Part shown: piece after piece, positions 1-8,105 of the stretch
Numbering within the stretch: position 1 is the first letter of the stretch
Layout of the letters: the number at the start of each line of letters is the position of its first letter
Assembly (NCBI GenBank): GCA_964466315.1
Contig: CAYXNS010000028.1
Span: 1 to 34,994, forward strand
Length of the DNA: 34,994 nt
Direction of reading: 5' to 3'
Source of the DNA: SMWC01 sp964466315
Lineage (GTDB): Bacteria; Pseudomonadota; Gammaproteobacteria; Steroidobacterales; Rariloculaceae
Position numbers and translations under genes: made by a program
Notes under the pieces: generated by a model
What the model was told of the DNA's origin: nothing
Seen by the model: only the letters and a program-made list of their open reading frames with translations
Database searches by the model: none

Positions 1-516
1 ATCGACAAAATTCCAATTGGAACGGATGACTCTGGTATTGGAAATATAGGTTCCGCTTGGAGATGGAACTTCAAGGCTGATCTTAATGCCCGCTTTGGCT
101 TTATTGGTTTTCCGTCTGCGGTGCTGACGGTTGGGTACACTTATGCAAAAACAAAGACCACCGATCCGTTCACAGGCGAAAAACGCGTGATGCGTAACTC
201 AACCCCCCATTTCATTAGGGTGGGTTTCCGCCATGACGTGGAGAACACTAACTTCGCCTATGGCTTCAGTGCCCACCGGCGAAGTGGTAGCGAACGTCAG
301 GATGTATCCCTATACGAGGTTACCAATTTCGACACTCATTTATCCAATACCTTTGCCGAATATAATTTTACTCCCAATATAAGGGTGCGTTTTGAAGCAG
401 CACATTTTCTAAANNNNNNNNNNGGCAATATTTCCAATGATGTTATCAAGAGGATAGATTTTCAGAACAATAGGGTAATTCCCGACTATACCCTTAGTCT
501 GCAGGCAACGTTCTAA
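1..516 (+). CDS. TonB-dependent receptor, C-terminal fragment (5' end outside window)
   Basis: The frame is open from base 1 to the TAA at 514-516, so only the last ~170 residues are present. The translation consists of alternating amphipathic strands separated by short turns and ends in a terminal Phe (LSLQATF), as outer-membrane beta-barrels do for recognition by the BAM complex. Aromatic-rich strands such as TVGYTYAKTKT and ADLNARFGF match the barrel end of TonB-dependent siderophore or oligomer receptors. The substrate cannot be told because the plug domain lies outside the window. Ten N at 414-423 interrupt the gene; the frame happens to be kept across them, but the real gap length is unknown. 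The DNA here is visibly more AT-rich than the rest of the window. Family assignment is by barrel character and not by a unique motif. Confidence 0.6.
   Translation: MDKIPIGTDDSGIGNIGSAWRWNFKADLNARFGFIGFPSAVLTVGYTYAKTKTTDPFTGEKRVMRNSTPHFIRVGFRHDVENTNFAYGFSAHRRSGSERQDVSLYEVTNFDTHLSNTFAEYNFTPNIRVRFEAAHFLXXXXGNISNDVIKRIDFQNNRVIPDYTLSLQATF
414..423. other. Assembly gap (10 N)
   Basis: Ten consecutive N lie inside the TonB-dependent receptor fragment. This is probably a scaffolding gap of nominal size, so linkage of bases 1-413 to the rest depends on the scaffolder. Confidence 0.98.
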
Positions 517-588
517 ATAACTAATCAGGATTCACTGCTAACTGACGGCTGCTTTCGGCCAGAAGCGGACATCGCGCTTCCATAATAT

Positions 589-1252
589 CTACCGATGTTC
601 ACCATAGATTTCACGCACCCAAGCCATGGAAGGACGGCTTTTCCAATTTGTTAACTCTTTCTCCATCTCGCGTGGTGGCCTGAGACCCGCATAGATAGCA
701 TGCTCTTTCGGCGCTGCTAGCGGTGCTAACAAGCTTGCCGGCGTAAGATCGGCGCGTGTGAACTGCTCTCCCACTAAGAACCGTCTGCCGTCGGATACCA
801 GCTCATCGAGCCAACTCAGTTCGCGATCCATGATTCGCTTTGAATTTTGTCCCTGCTCGGGGCCTAGATCCATTCCCTCAATCATCCTTTTGAGAACCAT
901 CTCCCAGATCGCCCCAGTCAGCAATTTCTGCTAGACAGGTAAGTCCTTCGTGAAAATCAGGCGAACTGCCTTCGGATAGTCGGCAAGGGCTTTCGAGTAA
1001 AAAAACGACGAATATGAACACCAATAATATTATCAAGCCGCTTTTCGATCTCCAGGCATTCCTCACGAATGGTATTTAGCGTCAGGGTATTCGCGTGATT
1101 CGAAATAGCAGCATCGGTCCAATCGATAATTTTTGCTGATCCTTGTACTAACTGTCCATCCGCAATGAGAATGGGAAGAGAAGAACGCGTCACGCCGAGC
1201 TTCTTTGCAATCCGCATGTGAAGCCCAGGTACTCGTTGAGCAATGGCGTCAA
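589..1252 (-). pseudogene. Glutathione S-transferase family pseudogene
   Basis: Two out-of-frame pieces make one GST-like protein. The 5' piece reads through RSSLPILIADGQ and GSAKIIDW, the end of the thioredoxin-like domain with its cis-Pro and the region that binds the glutathione gamma-glutamyl group. The 3' piece carries the all-helical C-terminal domain (LDELVSDGRRFLVGEQFTRADLT), including the usual FTxAD helix. Three lesions are visible. A run of seven A at 999-1005 (T on the coding strand) would need one more base to keep the frame RRFFYSKALADYPKAVRLIF. An in-frame TAG at 931-933 sits between DLPV and QKLLTGAIWEM. The first ~40 residues of the domain are missing behind a TGA just upstream. 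The frameshift alone could be a sequencing error, but the three lesions together indicate a dead gene. Confidence 0.75.
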
Positions 1253-1395
1253 CATTACAACACCATCAGACCACATAGCTCCCTCGGTTACAGACCACCA
1301 GCCCCACAGAGCCTCCAGTCACCCGCAACTAGATTTGCCATGCCCAATGGCATGACGACACAATGAGTTTGGGCTCTCTCAGTTTGGTTGGTACC

Positions 1396-1473
1396 GCTAT
1401 AGGGGGCAGGTCAACGGCGTGTCGCCCGACGGGCAGCGTTTCCTCATGCTCAAGGAGGCCGCCGGCGAGTAGG
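1396..1473 (+). pseudogene. Possible tail of a PD40/WD40-like protein
   Basis: The plus strand encodes VNGVSPDGQRFLMLKEAAGE followed by TAG. The SPDGxRFLM(L/I)K pattern is the typical last blade of TolB/PD40-type propellers at the C-terminus of some serine/threonine kinases and DPP-IV-like proteins. No upstream gene body is present; the frame is closed within a few codons. It reads as a relic left by a deletion or insertion. The match is short, so chance cannot be excluded. Confidence 0.35.
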
Positions 1474-1487
1474 CCGTCTCCCCGTAT

Positions 1488-2858
1488 TCAGGCACACCAG
1501 GGCGTGATCGCGTCTTTGAGTTGCGCGTAGCCCTCGAGGAACCTAGGCCGCTCGCCGGCATAGATTTCGTCGAACTTCTCGAGTGCGTGGTCGAGCCAGG
1601 CGTGCAGCGCCTCGTTATCGGGATTCGCATCCCGGTATGCATCGCGAATGAGCACGAAGTGAATCCGTGGATCGTAGGGCCGCTTCTTGCCGCCCATCGA
1701 CTCGTCGCCGTCAAGCAACCGCAGCAGCATGGCGTCGGCAGAGCCCAGCGTCTGCTCGTGGATCGGCGGGCCCTCCATGCGGTACATGACCGAAGTCATG
1801 TCTCGGCCGTTGCCCGTCGTGTAACCCATCTCCGCCCAGAGGTCATCGGCCTTTTTGTCGACGCCGAGATGATCGATGATTCGCTGCGAGTAGGCGCGAA
1901 GCGGATCGGAAACGTCCGCGAGCAGATCCGTCAGCCGGTCGCCGTCGAGATCGGTCGCGGAGATGATCGTGTCCTGCTGTTGAATGAGGTCCCAGAGCAA
2001 TATTCCGTAGTTGGTATCGGAGATGTGCTGCTCGATCTGCCCGCCCCAGTTTTCCATCCCGTCTTTGAAGTCGGTCGGCAGGAGCGCGATGATTCGGTCG
2101 ACGAGCTTGCGGTGCTCGATGTAGCCGTCCACGGTGTACTTCCGCCCGACGTTGAACTTCGTGCCCTGCAGCATCCATGATAAAATTCCGGCATTGACGC
2201 CGTCTTCCATGGCCTGTGTCGGCTTGAACGCAACCCGACCGAGCTTGCCAGTGTCGTTGACCATCTTCAGGAAACGGCGATTCGCGTACGCCATCTGTAT
2301 GCCTGGCGTGTTCATCTCCGAGTGCACGATGCCGCCGTCTTCGGTAACCGTGAACTTGGCACGGTCCTGGGAGTATGGCAGGCAGGGCATGCAGCGGACA
2401 ACGGTAATCGGCCCGTATGGACGCACGTTGCAGTAGACGCCGGCCATCGTCCGTAGAGGCGCGTTTCCCGACTTGCCCATGACGACGACTCTCTCGCCGC
2501 TGGCATCGTTTACGTAGGCATCGCCTGCCGTCGACCACTTGATCGAGGTACACGGCATGTTGCCGAACCAGCTCAATGGCTCGAGTTTCTTGTCGTGTCG
2601 ATACTGCGCCCACATCGGCACGGCGTAGTAGGGGAGTCCGAGTACGTCGATGGCTGCGATGGTACCTAGCAAGGCATAGGCATCGGTCAGCGAGTGGGAG
2701 ACTGGACTGACGTTGCCGTCATGGTTGCCGCCCTGCCAGATGACGGCATCAGGATAGCCCACGGGCCGGATATCGGCCGGCTCGAACAGGCTACTCAGGA
2801 GTCCCAGCAGATCACCCCCAGCAGCCTCAGTTCGTGCAATGTTCATGAGATCGAGCAT
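1488..2858 (-). CDS. Hypothetical protein, 456 aa
   Basis: This is a full-length gene with a GGAG ribosome-binding site about 9 bases before the ATG at 2858. I do not recognise the family. It has no signal peptide and no evident membrane helix, so it is probably cytoplasmic. The protein is rich in Trp, Asp and Met. It contains the stretch DLDGDRLTDLL near residue 300, which resembles a dockerin/EF-hand-type calcium loop but lacks the flanking helices needed to call one. Several Cys pairs occur in the middle (CNVRPYG, CMPCLPY), including one CxxC. Codon use and GC match the downstream chromosome and not the AT-rich first 1.4 kb, so it seems native. It is followed upstream by a short hypothetical gene on the same strand, 97 bases away. 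Confidence 0.7.
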   Translation of the reverse strand: MLDLMNIARTEAAGGDLLGLLSSLFEPADIRPVGYPDAVIWQGGNHDGNVSPVSHSLTDAYALLGTIAAIDVLGLPYYAVPMWAQYRHDKKLEPLSWFGNMPCTSIKWSTAGDAYVNDASGERVVVMGKSGNAPLRTMAGVYCNVRPYGPITVVRCMPCLPYSQDRAKFTVTEDGGIVHSEMNTPGIQMAYANRRFLKMVNDTGKLGRVAFKPTQAMEDGVNAGILSWMLQGTKFNVGRKYTVDGYIEHRKLVDRIIALLPTDFKDGMENWGGQIEQHISDTNYGILLWDLIQQQDTIISATDLDGDRLTDLLADVSDPLRAYSQRIIDHLGVDKKADDLWAEMGYTTGNGRDMTSVMYRMEGPPIHEQTLGSADAMLLRLLDGDESMGGKKRPYDPRIHFVLIRDAYRDANPDNEALHAWLDHALEKFDEIYAGERPRFLEGYAQLKDAITPWCA

Positions 2859-2955
2859 GTATTAGTCTCCAACAGGCTATGGTGTCGATGGCGTTCCGGC
2901 GCGGGCTGGCGAAGGGCCCAGTGGCGCCGCAAAGGGCGGGTATTATACGAGCGCG

Positions 2956-3219
2956 TCAGCCGGATTCCGACTCTTTTGCGCGCTTCACCGCGGTAAAAAC
3001 GACATGCGGCCGGTCGCCGCGCCGCGAGTGGAGGTGCTCGCTCGCCATGTCTTTGAGCGCCGCGTCCCGTTCCGCCTCCGTCGAGTACCAGTGATAGCGC
3101 TCCCAGCCCGCGCCGATCAGTCGATTGAAGGAATCGCCGACCGGCAGGGTTACGCGAATGCCGAACGGCTTGGGCTCGGTCAAGTCGCGGGTCAGGTTAT
3201 GCGAATGGCAGATACTCAT
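2956..3219 (-). CDS. Small hypothetical protein, 87 aa
   Basis: A compact soluble protein with no family I can name. The ATG at 3219 (MSICHSHNLTRDLTEP) is preferred because a GGGA-type ribosome-binding site lies about 10 bases upstream. An in-frame start at 3258 is possible but would add only low-complexity sequence. The centre (WERYHWYSTEAERDAALKDMA) looks like a small alpha/beta fold in which aromatic residues precede a helix. The C-terminus is basic. The gene lies divergent to the large NTPase/WD40 gene, so the ~130 bases between them probably hold both promoters. Confidence 0.5.
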   Translation of the reverse strand: MSICHSHNLTRDLTEPKPFGIRVTLPVGDSFNRLIGAGWERYHWYSTEAERDAALKDMASEHLHSRRGDRPHVVFTAVKRAKESESG

Positions 3220-3277
3220 AGCAGAAAAATTCCCAATCGTGGGTGCTCTCGGCGGCAATGATAGCCCAAGCGCCTGC

Positions 3278-3283
3278 TACAAT
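3278..3283 (+). promoter_or_regulatory. Candidate -10 box (TACAAT) before the NTPase/WD40 gene
   Basis: TACAAT lies 70 bases upstream of the GTG start in the divergent intergenic region. The sequence at the expected -35 spacing (GGCAAT) is a poor match, so the call rests on the -10 hexamer alone. Confidence 0.25.
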
Positions 3284-3353
3284 CTGGGCGGACTGCGGAG
3301 GTGGAAGCGACAGTTCGACATAGCCTCGCGGGGGCCGAAAGGAGCGGGATTCG

Positions 3354-6300
3354 GTGGCAAGGGTGATGCATTCAGGCGAGTTCTTCGTGGCGGCTGGTCC
3401 GGTTCAGGCCGATCGCCCCTGCTACATCGAGCGCGACAGCGACGATGCGTTGTGCCAGGCACTTCGCGACCAGCGTTTCTGTTACATCTTGAGTCCTCGC
3501 GCCAGCGGCAAGTCGAGCCTCATGGCGCGGACGATCCGAATCCTGCGCGCTGAGGGGCAGATCGCGGCGGTCGTCGACCTGGCCCAAATCGGCGCGAGGG
3601 GGGAGAGCGAGGAACCGGGGCGCTGGTATTACAGTATCGCCTACCGCATCGTTCGTGAGCTTCGGCTCAAGGTTGAATTGCAGACCTGGTGGCAGGAGAA
3701 GAGTGCGCTAACGGGCGACGAGCGGCTCGCAGAGTTCTTCTGGGAGATCGTCCTCACCCACACGACCGTGGCCGTCACGATCTTCTTCGACGAGATCGAG
3801 TGCGCCGTGGATCTGCCGTTCGCTAAAGATCTCTTCACGGCTATCCACAGCTGCTATAGCTCCAGGACGACGGAGCCCGACCTCGGCCGGCTCAACTTCG
3901 TCGTGCTCGGTGTGGCGTTTCCGCAGCAGCTGGCTCCCGATCGTACCGTATCGCCGTTCGATCTCGGTACGAGCATCGAACTCGAGGACTTCACACTTGG
4001 GGAGACCTATGGGCTTGCGCCCGGCTTTCCCGGCACAAAAGACTGCGCTTACGCTCTGCTCGACAGGATCTATGGCTGGGCTGGGGGGCAGCCGTACCTG
4101 ACACAGAAGATCGCTCGTGGTGTCGTCCGTCGTGGTGCCGAGATCGACGATCTCGATCTCGTTGTACGTGAGCGATTCCTGGCACAGGGCGCCAGGGGCG
4201 AAGAACCGCTCCTGAATCACATCCGTGCGCTGCTCACGCGGCGCGCGCCGGGCAACCGACAAGCACTGGCGTTACTCGGCCGGCTCGGCAAGGGCGCGCA
4301 GGTCCTAGAGGATCAGGCTTCGACCGCACAACGAATGCTGCGTCTGGCCGGTTTGACCGCGACGACCTCTGACGGCTCGCTGATATTCAGGAATCAGTTG
4401 TTCAAGACCGTCTTCGGCCTGCGCTGGGTGAGTGGTGCGCTACCGTTCAATTGGCGGGGCGCGCTCGTCGCGGCCGTCGCCGCCGGCATGATGTTCCTGA
4501 TTCCGTGGTGGTATACGCAGATTCTCCCGCAGCCCTATATCGAATCGCTGTCAGTCATCAGCCAGCCACTGGACGGTGCCCTGGACACCTATTTGCGTCT
4601 TCACCGCCTGCCGGGGTTCCGTGGCACCGCCGACCGGTTGTTCACGGAGATACTCACTTACCGTAGCCGCCATGCCGACGATTTTGCGGAGATTCGGGAG
4701 ATCGACGAACTGCTGCGCGGTTTGCCGGATCGAGCCGAACTGGCCGAGGAACTCATGGGGAGTTACTGGCTCAGGCGTGCAGGCGAGGCGGCGCACGCGG
4801 AGCGCAGAGACGAGGCGTTGCTCCTCGCGTCCGCTGCGATACCGGGGCAGGGCGAGCCCGCGAGAACGCTGGTGACCGAGTTGATCGGGGCTGACTACGG
4901 GTCGTTGCAACGGAGTTACCGTCTGTCCGAGGCTCCGGCGCACTGGGAAGTCGACTGGGCGTCGCGGGAACTCGTTCTCGTGGCTCAGGACAATGGCGTG
5001 CGCAGGCTGTCCCTCGACGACTCGAGCGGAGTGGAGTTCGTGGAGGGGTTGACGGCTCTGCAGCACCTTCCGGTTCGCCGTGAACTCAGTGTCGATGAAC
5101 CGGGTTCGGCGGGCGCGTTCTTGCTCGAACTCGACGTGGCGCATCTCGCCGATGAACATCTGTTGGTTTCGCTGGAAGCGCCCGATGGCGCGCGGGCGAA
5201 TTTCACGTTACCGACAGGAGCCGCGGACATGCGTGAGTTCCGCGCCGTCGGCCGGTCCCCGCTGGCGAGTCTAGCGGACGCTGACCGTCAGGGGGTATGG
5301 CGGCTGACTCTCGTCGATCGAGAGGAGGGCTTCGTCGGCCAACTGGCCCGGTGGGGACTCCTGTTTGCCGAGGAGTTACGCGGCTGGAACGACGACCCGG
5401 AACCGGATCTGGAGATTCCCGATCCCGTGCGTACCGATCAGGTCGAAGTCACCGTCGGTACGGACGGCCGTCTGGCCGTTGCCCGTCCGTCGCGCCCTGG
5501 CGCGGTCGGAACGCTCGCGCTTTGGGATCTGCGCGCTGTCGAAATGGCCGACGATCTCGTACTCGAGACGGCTCCGGATTTCTTGGCCCTGGCCGGTGAC
5601 ACGTCGCGGCTGCTCGCAGTCACCGGTAACACTCTCACCGTCTGGAACACGACTCAAGGCTCGCCGATCGCACGCATAGCGACGCAAACGGGTTTCTCGC
5701 TTCCGCCGGCCATCGGTGGCGATGGCGACTACATCGCGATCGCGGAACAACTCGATCTCCAGGCGCCGCTCTACAGTCTGCTCAGAACGCAGGACGGTGA
5801 ACTCGTCGCGAGCGTGACGGGTTTCGATGGCGTTCGTGACTGGGTTCTGGGCCCGCAGGCACGCTATCTGGTATTACTCGGACCGGCGAACGTCGTACGT
5901 ATCATGGATCCACGCCGTGGCGACATTCTGGCGGAATTGCCTCATGATCGCGTGCCCGCGCGCATCATTTCTGTCGGCGCGGGCGATCTCCTCGTCAGCG
6001 TGGATGAAGGCGGCGATATCTTTGTCTGGAGTCTCGGGGGCGCGCAAGAAGGTACGGTGCCCGAGCGCAGAAGCCTGGGAGTGACGGTGGACGCCGCCAG
6101 TGTCAGCGTCGCGGCCGACGGCTCGACGCTCGCCTTCGAAGCTTTTCAAGGTCATGTGGTCGCTCGGGATCTGGCGGGCGAGAGCGAGCCGCTGAATCTG
6201 CGCGTACACCGTGCCGGTGAGAGCATTCGAACGCGGCTCGCCCCGGACGGCAGCAATCTCATTACGTCGGGCGGCTCGTTACTGCAGCTGTGGCAGCTCG

Positions 6301-7319
6301 ATGAGATGGGGCTCGGAACTGTCACCGATCTCAACGTCTCCGCGCTCGCACTCGATCGAGCCGGGCGGATCGCGGCATTGGGATTCCGTGATGGTCACAT
6401 TCAGATCTTGACGTCGAGCCAACTTGAGAGCGGCTCCCATCGTGCCGAGGGCGTCGACTATATCGGGCATCAGGGCAGCGTCAGTAGTATCGCCGTAGAT
6501 GCCTCTCAAGGTTCGATCGTCAGCGGGGGTGACGACGGCCTGGTTCGAATCTGGGACATCGCGACCGGCGCGCCGGCCGGAGCGTTCATGCGTCACCCCG
6601 AGGGCCCGATCCACGCCGTAGCCCTGAGTCCGGACGGTACGTGGATACTCAGTGCCGGTGAGTCGAGCGCCATGGTCTGGAATGCCGCCGATGGCGAAAT
6701 GTCAGGTGAAGTACTCGTCAACGGTGCGGCGCTGTCGGTCGCCTTCTCTCCAGGGTCGGATCGGATGGTGATCGGAGACAGTACCGGTAATCTGTTTTTC
6801 GCAACCCCGGCCGGCGGCTCGCCGCTGTATTCCGTACAGGCCCAGGAGGCTGTGCTGACATTGGCGTTCTCGCCCGATGGCGCAGTGCTCGCAACGGGAG
6901 GCGCATCGGGCCGCGTCCAGCTTTGGGATTCCGAGAATGGGGCAGTGCTCGGTGAGCCACGAATCTTTCCGCACTCAGTCCGATCGTTAGGCTTCAGCGA
7001 GGAAGGCGGCTATCTGGTTGCGCAGACTGATCATTGGCTCCACCGCTTGCTGCTCGCTGACGAGGATCTGACCGTCTTCGACAGCCGTTTGCTCGCGGTC
7101 GGCCTCGAAGCCGGCACCGCGTTGGCAACACCGCGCGGCGACATCTTACGCCTCGTGGGCGGTCGTGGGCTCGGACGGCCGATGTACTACGAACTCGACC
7201 TCAGCGAACCTGCGGCCGGAGCGCTGCTGGCCGGCGACGCGTTACTCGAGCGAGACTGGTCCGGGCTGCTCGCGCTGGAGTTCGATGAGACCGGCGTCGT
7301 CGTCGAGCGTCAGCCGTAA
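3354..7319 (+). CDS. AAA_35/STAND-like NTPase with TM helix, P domain and WD40 propeller
   Basis: A 1321-residue single-pass membrane protein. Residues 1-350 resemble the AAA-like PF14516 group: FYIER-type start (CYIERDSDDAL), P-loop SPRASGKSS at 47-55 and Walker B VTIFFDE ending at Asp147-Glu148. The first Gly of the classic P-loop is replaced by Ser. A hydrophobic helix spans about 368-390. A helical segment (about 400-520) follows, then residues about 574-675 resemble a P/Homo-B domain (RRELSVDEP, GVWRLTLVDREEG, GQLARWGLLF). The remainder is a WD40-like propeller with blades such as GGDDGLVRIWD and GGASGRVQLWD. GTG at 3354 is chosen because GGAG stands 9 bases before it; ATG at 3366 is the alternative. 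The family suggests nucleotide-dependent switching with the propeller as a sensor. The function is unknown, and topology would place the P domain and WD40 on the opposite side from the NTPase. Confidence 0.8.
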   Translation: MARVMHSGEFFVAAGPVQADRPCYIERDSDDALCQALRDQRFCYILSPRASGKSSLMARTIRILRAEGQIAAVVDLAQIGARGESEEPGRWYYSIAYRIVRELRLKVELQTWWQEKSALTGDERLAEFFWEIVLTHTTVAVTIFFDEIECAVDLPFAKDLFTAIHSCYSSRTTEPDLGRLNFVVLGVAFPQQLAPDRTVSPFDLGTSIELEDFTLGETYGLAPGFPGTKDCAYALLDRIYGWAGGQPYLTQKIARGVVRRGAEIDDLDLVVRERFLAQGARGEEPLLNHIRALLTRRAPGNRQALALLGRLGKGAQVLEDQASTAQRMLRLAGLTATTSDGSLIFRNQLFKTVFGLRWVSGALPFNWRGALVAAVAAGMMFLIPWWYTQILPQPYIESLSVISQPLDGALDTYLRLHRLPGFRGTADRLFTEILTYRSRHADDFAEIREIDELLRGLPDRAELAEELMGSYWLRRAGEAAHAERRDEALLLASAAIPGQGEPARTLVTELIGADYGSLQRSYRLSEAPAHWEVDWASRELVLVAQDNGVRRLSLDDSSGVEFVEGLTALQHLPVRRELSVDEPGSAGAFLLELDVAHLADEHLLVSLEAPDGARANFTLPTGAADMREFRAVGRSPLASLADADRQGVWRLTLVDREEGFVGQLARWGLLFAEELRGWNDDPEPDLEIPDPVRTDQVEVTVGTDGRLAVARPSRPGAVGTLALWDLRAVEMADDLVLETAPDFLALAGDTSRLLAVTGNTLTVWNTTQGSPIARIATQTGFSLPPAIGGDGDYIAIAEQLDLQAPLYSLLRTQDGELVASVTGFDGVRDWVLGPQARYLVLLGPANVVRIMDPRRGDILAELPHDRVPARIISVGAGDLLVSVDEGGDIFVWSLGGAQEGTVPERRSLGVTVDAASVSVAADGSTLAFEAFQGHVVARDLAGESEPLNLRVHRAGESIRTRLAPDGSNLITSGGSLLQLWQLDEMGLGTVTDLNVSALALDRAGRIAALGFRDGHIQILTSSQLESGSHRAEGVDYIGHQGSVSSIAVDASQGSIVSGGDDGLVRIWDIATGAPAGAFMRHPEGPIHAVALSPDGTWILSAGESSAMVWNAADGEMSGEVLVNGAALSVAFSPGSDRMVIGDSTGNLFFATPAGGSPLYSVQAQEAVLTLAFSPDGAVLATGGASGRVQLWDSENGAVLGEPRIFPHSVRSLGFSEEGGYLVAQTDHWLHRLLLADEDLTVFDSRLLAVGLEAGTALATPRGDILRLVGGRGLGRPMYYELDLSEPAAGALLAGDALLERDWSGLLALEFDETGVVVERQP

Positions 7320-7322
7320 ACC

Positions 7323-7343
7323 CCGAAAGTTCCTCGGTTTTTT
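7323..7343 (+). terminator. Weak rho-independent terminator after the NTPase/WD40 gene
   Basis: CCGA and TCGG form a 4-bp stem with a 7-base loop directly followed by six T, four bases after the TAA. The stem is short, so termination may be partial and could let transcription reach the lipoprotein gene. Confidence 0.35.
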
Positions 7344-7454
7344 CTATTTTTTCACTCAAATCTGTGAACTGGTGTTACGGTCATCAGGCTGTGGCGCGCT
7401 ACCCTTGCCGGGCTCAACATTGAGTTTCACTGATCTCGCGAGGATCAATACACG

Positions 7455-8099
7455 ATGGTGGTTCGATATATCGCTGCGCTCGGTACGGGGCGTCCCAAGT
7501 GTGGCACGCCCATAGCTCTGGTGCTTCTGGCGTACTTCTCGACTGGCTGTGTCGAGGAGCCCAGACCGCGCAGTTATATGGAGTTCATAGAGGACACCAT
7601 AGCCAGGGAAGGCACTCTCTCGCGCTGCAATCGCGACCGTGAAGCAACGGCAAGGGAAGCCGAGTGCATGAATGCCCGCCGCGCCGCGTCGACTATTGCG
7701 GCGCGCGCCGACGAAGCATTACGCGAGCAGCGTGAGGCCGAGTCCGAGGCCCAGCTCGCAGCCGCCCGCGAGCGCGCGGAGCGCGAGCAGATCGCGATTC
7801 GTCAGACTCGAGCGGCAGCGGAGGCGAACGCGGAGGCCGAGTACGAAGCGCAGTGGACCGAACCCGTCATTCTTGAGGATACAATGCAACTGGCCAACGC
7901 GACGTCCGACAATGACGGGATCTACGGCAGCCTCGCCAGTACCTTAGACACTGCAAATCAGGCCCCGGAACCCGGCGCCGCCGAAGCGCCCGCACCGCCT
8001 TATGTTGAATTGCCGGCGGGTGTCGAGCGGCGGGAGCTTCCGCCCGAACCGGTACTTGAGGGAATCTCGATCCCTGAGTCGATCACCCATATCGAATAG
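7455..8099 (+). CDS. EexN-like lipoprotein with coiled coil
   Basis: A 214-residue predicted lipoprotein. A hydrophobic segment (IALVLLAYFSTG) ends at Cys32. The lipobox STGC is slightly atypical because Ser stands at -3 where Leu is usual. The mature part opens with a YMEFIEDT...LSRCNRD...AECMNARRA pattern like the EexN family, which is named for entry exclusion in conjugative plasmids but is also common on chromosomes. Residues about 75-125 are an Ala/Glu/Arg-rich coiled coil. The C-terminal third is Pro/Glu-rich and acidic, likely disordered and extended in the periplasm. It sits 135 bases after the NTPase/WD40 gene with no strong terminator between, so co-expression is plausible. No other conjugation genes are nearby, so an entry-exclusion role is not supported here. 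Confidence 0.65.
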   Translation: MVVRYIAALGTGRPKCGTPIALVLLAYFSTGCVEEPRPRSYMEFIEDTIAREGTLSRCNRDREATAREAECMNARRAASTIAARADEALREQREAESEAQLAAARERAEREQIAIRQTRAAAEANAEAEYEAQWTEPVILEDTMQLANATSDNDGIYGSLASTLDTANQAPEPGAAEAPAPPYVELPAGVERRELPPEPVLEGISIPESITHIE

Positions 8100-8105
8100 C
8101 ACCCT

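Noticed and set aside
1521..2613. Long open frames in other frames of the 456-residue gene
   Set aside because: Arg/Ala-rich translations without motifs; shadows of the coding gene.
7455..8099. Conjugative entry-exclusion role for the EexN-like lipoprotein
   Set aside because: No transfer, relaxase or plasmid genes in the window; the similarity is limited to the short Cys/Asn-Ala-Arg motif region.
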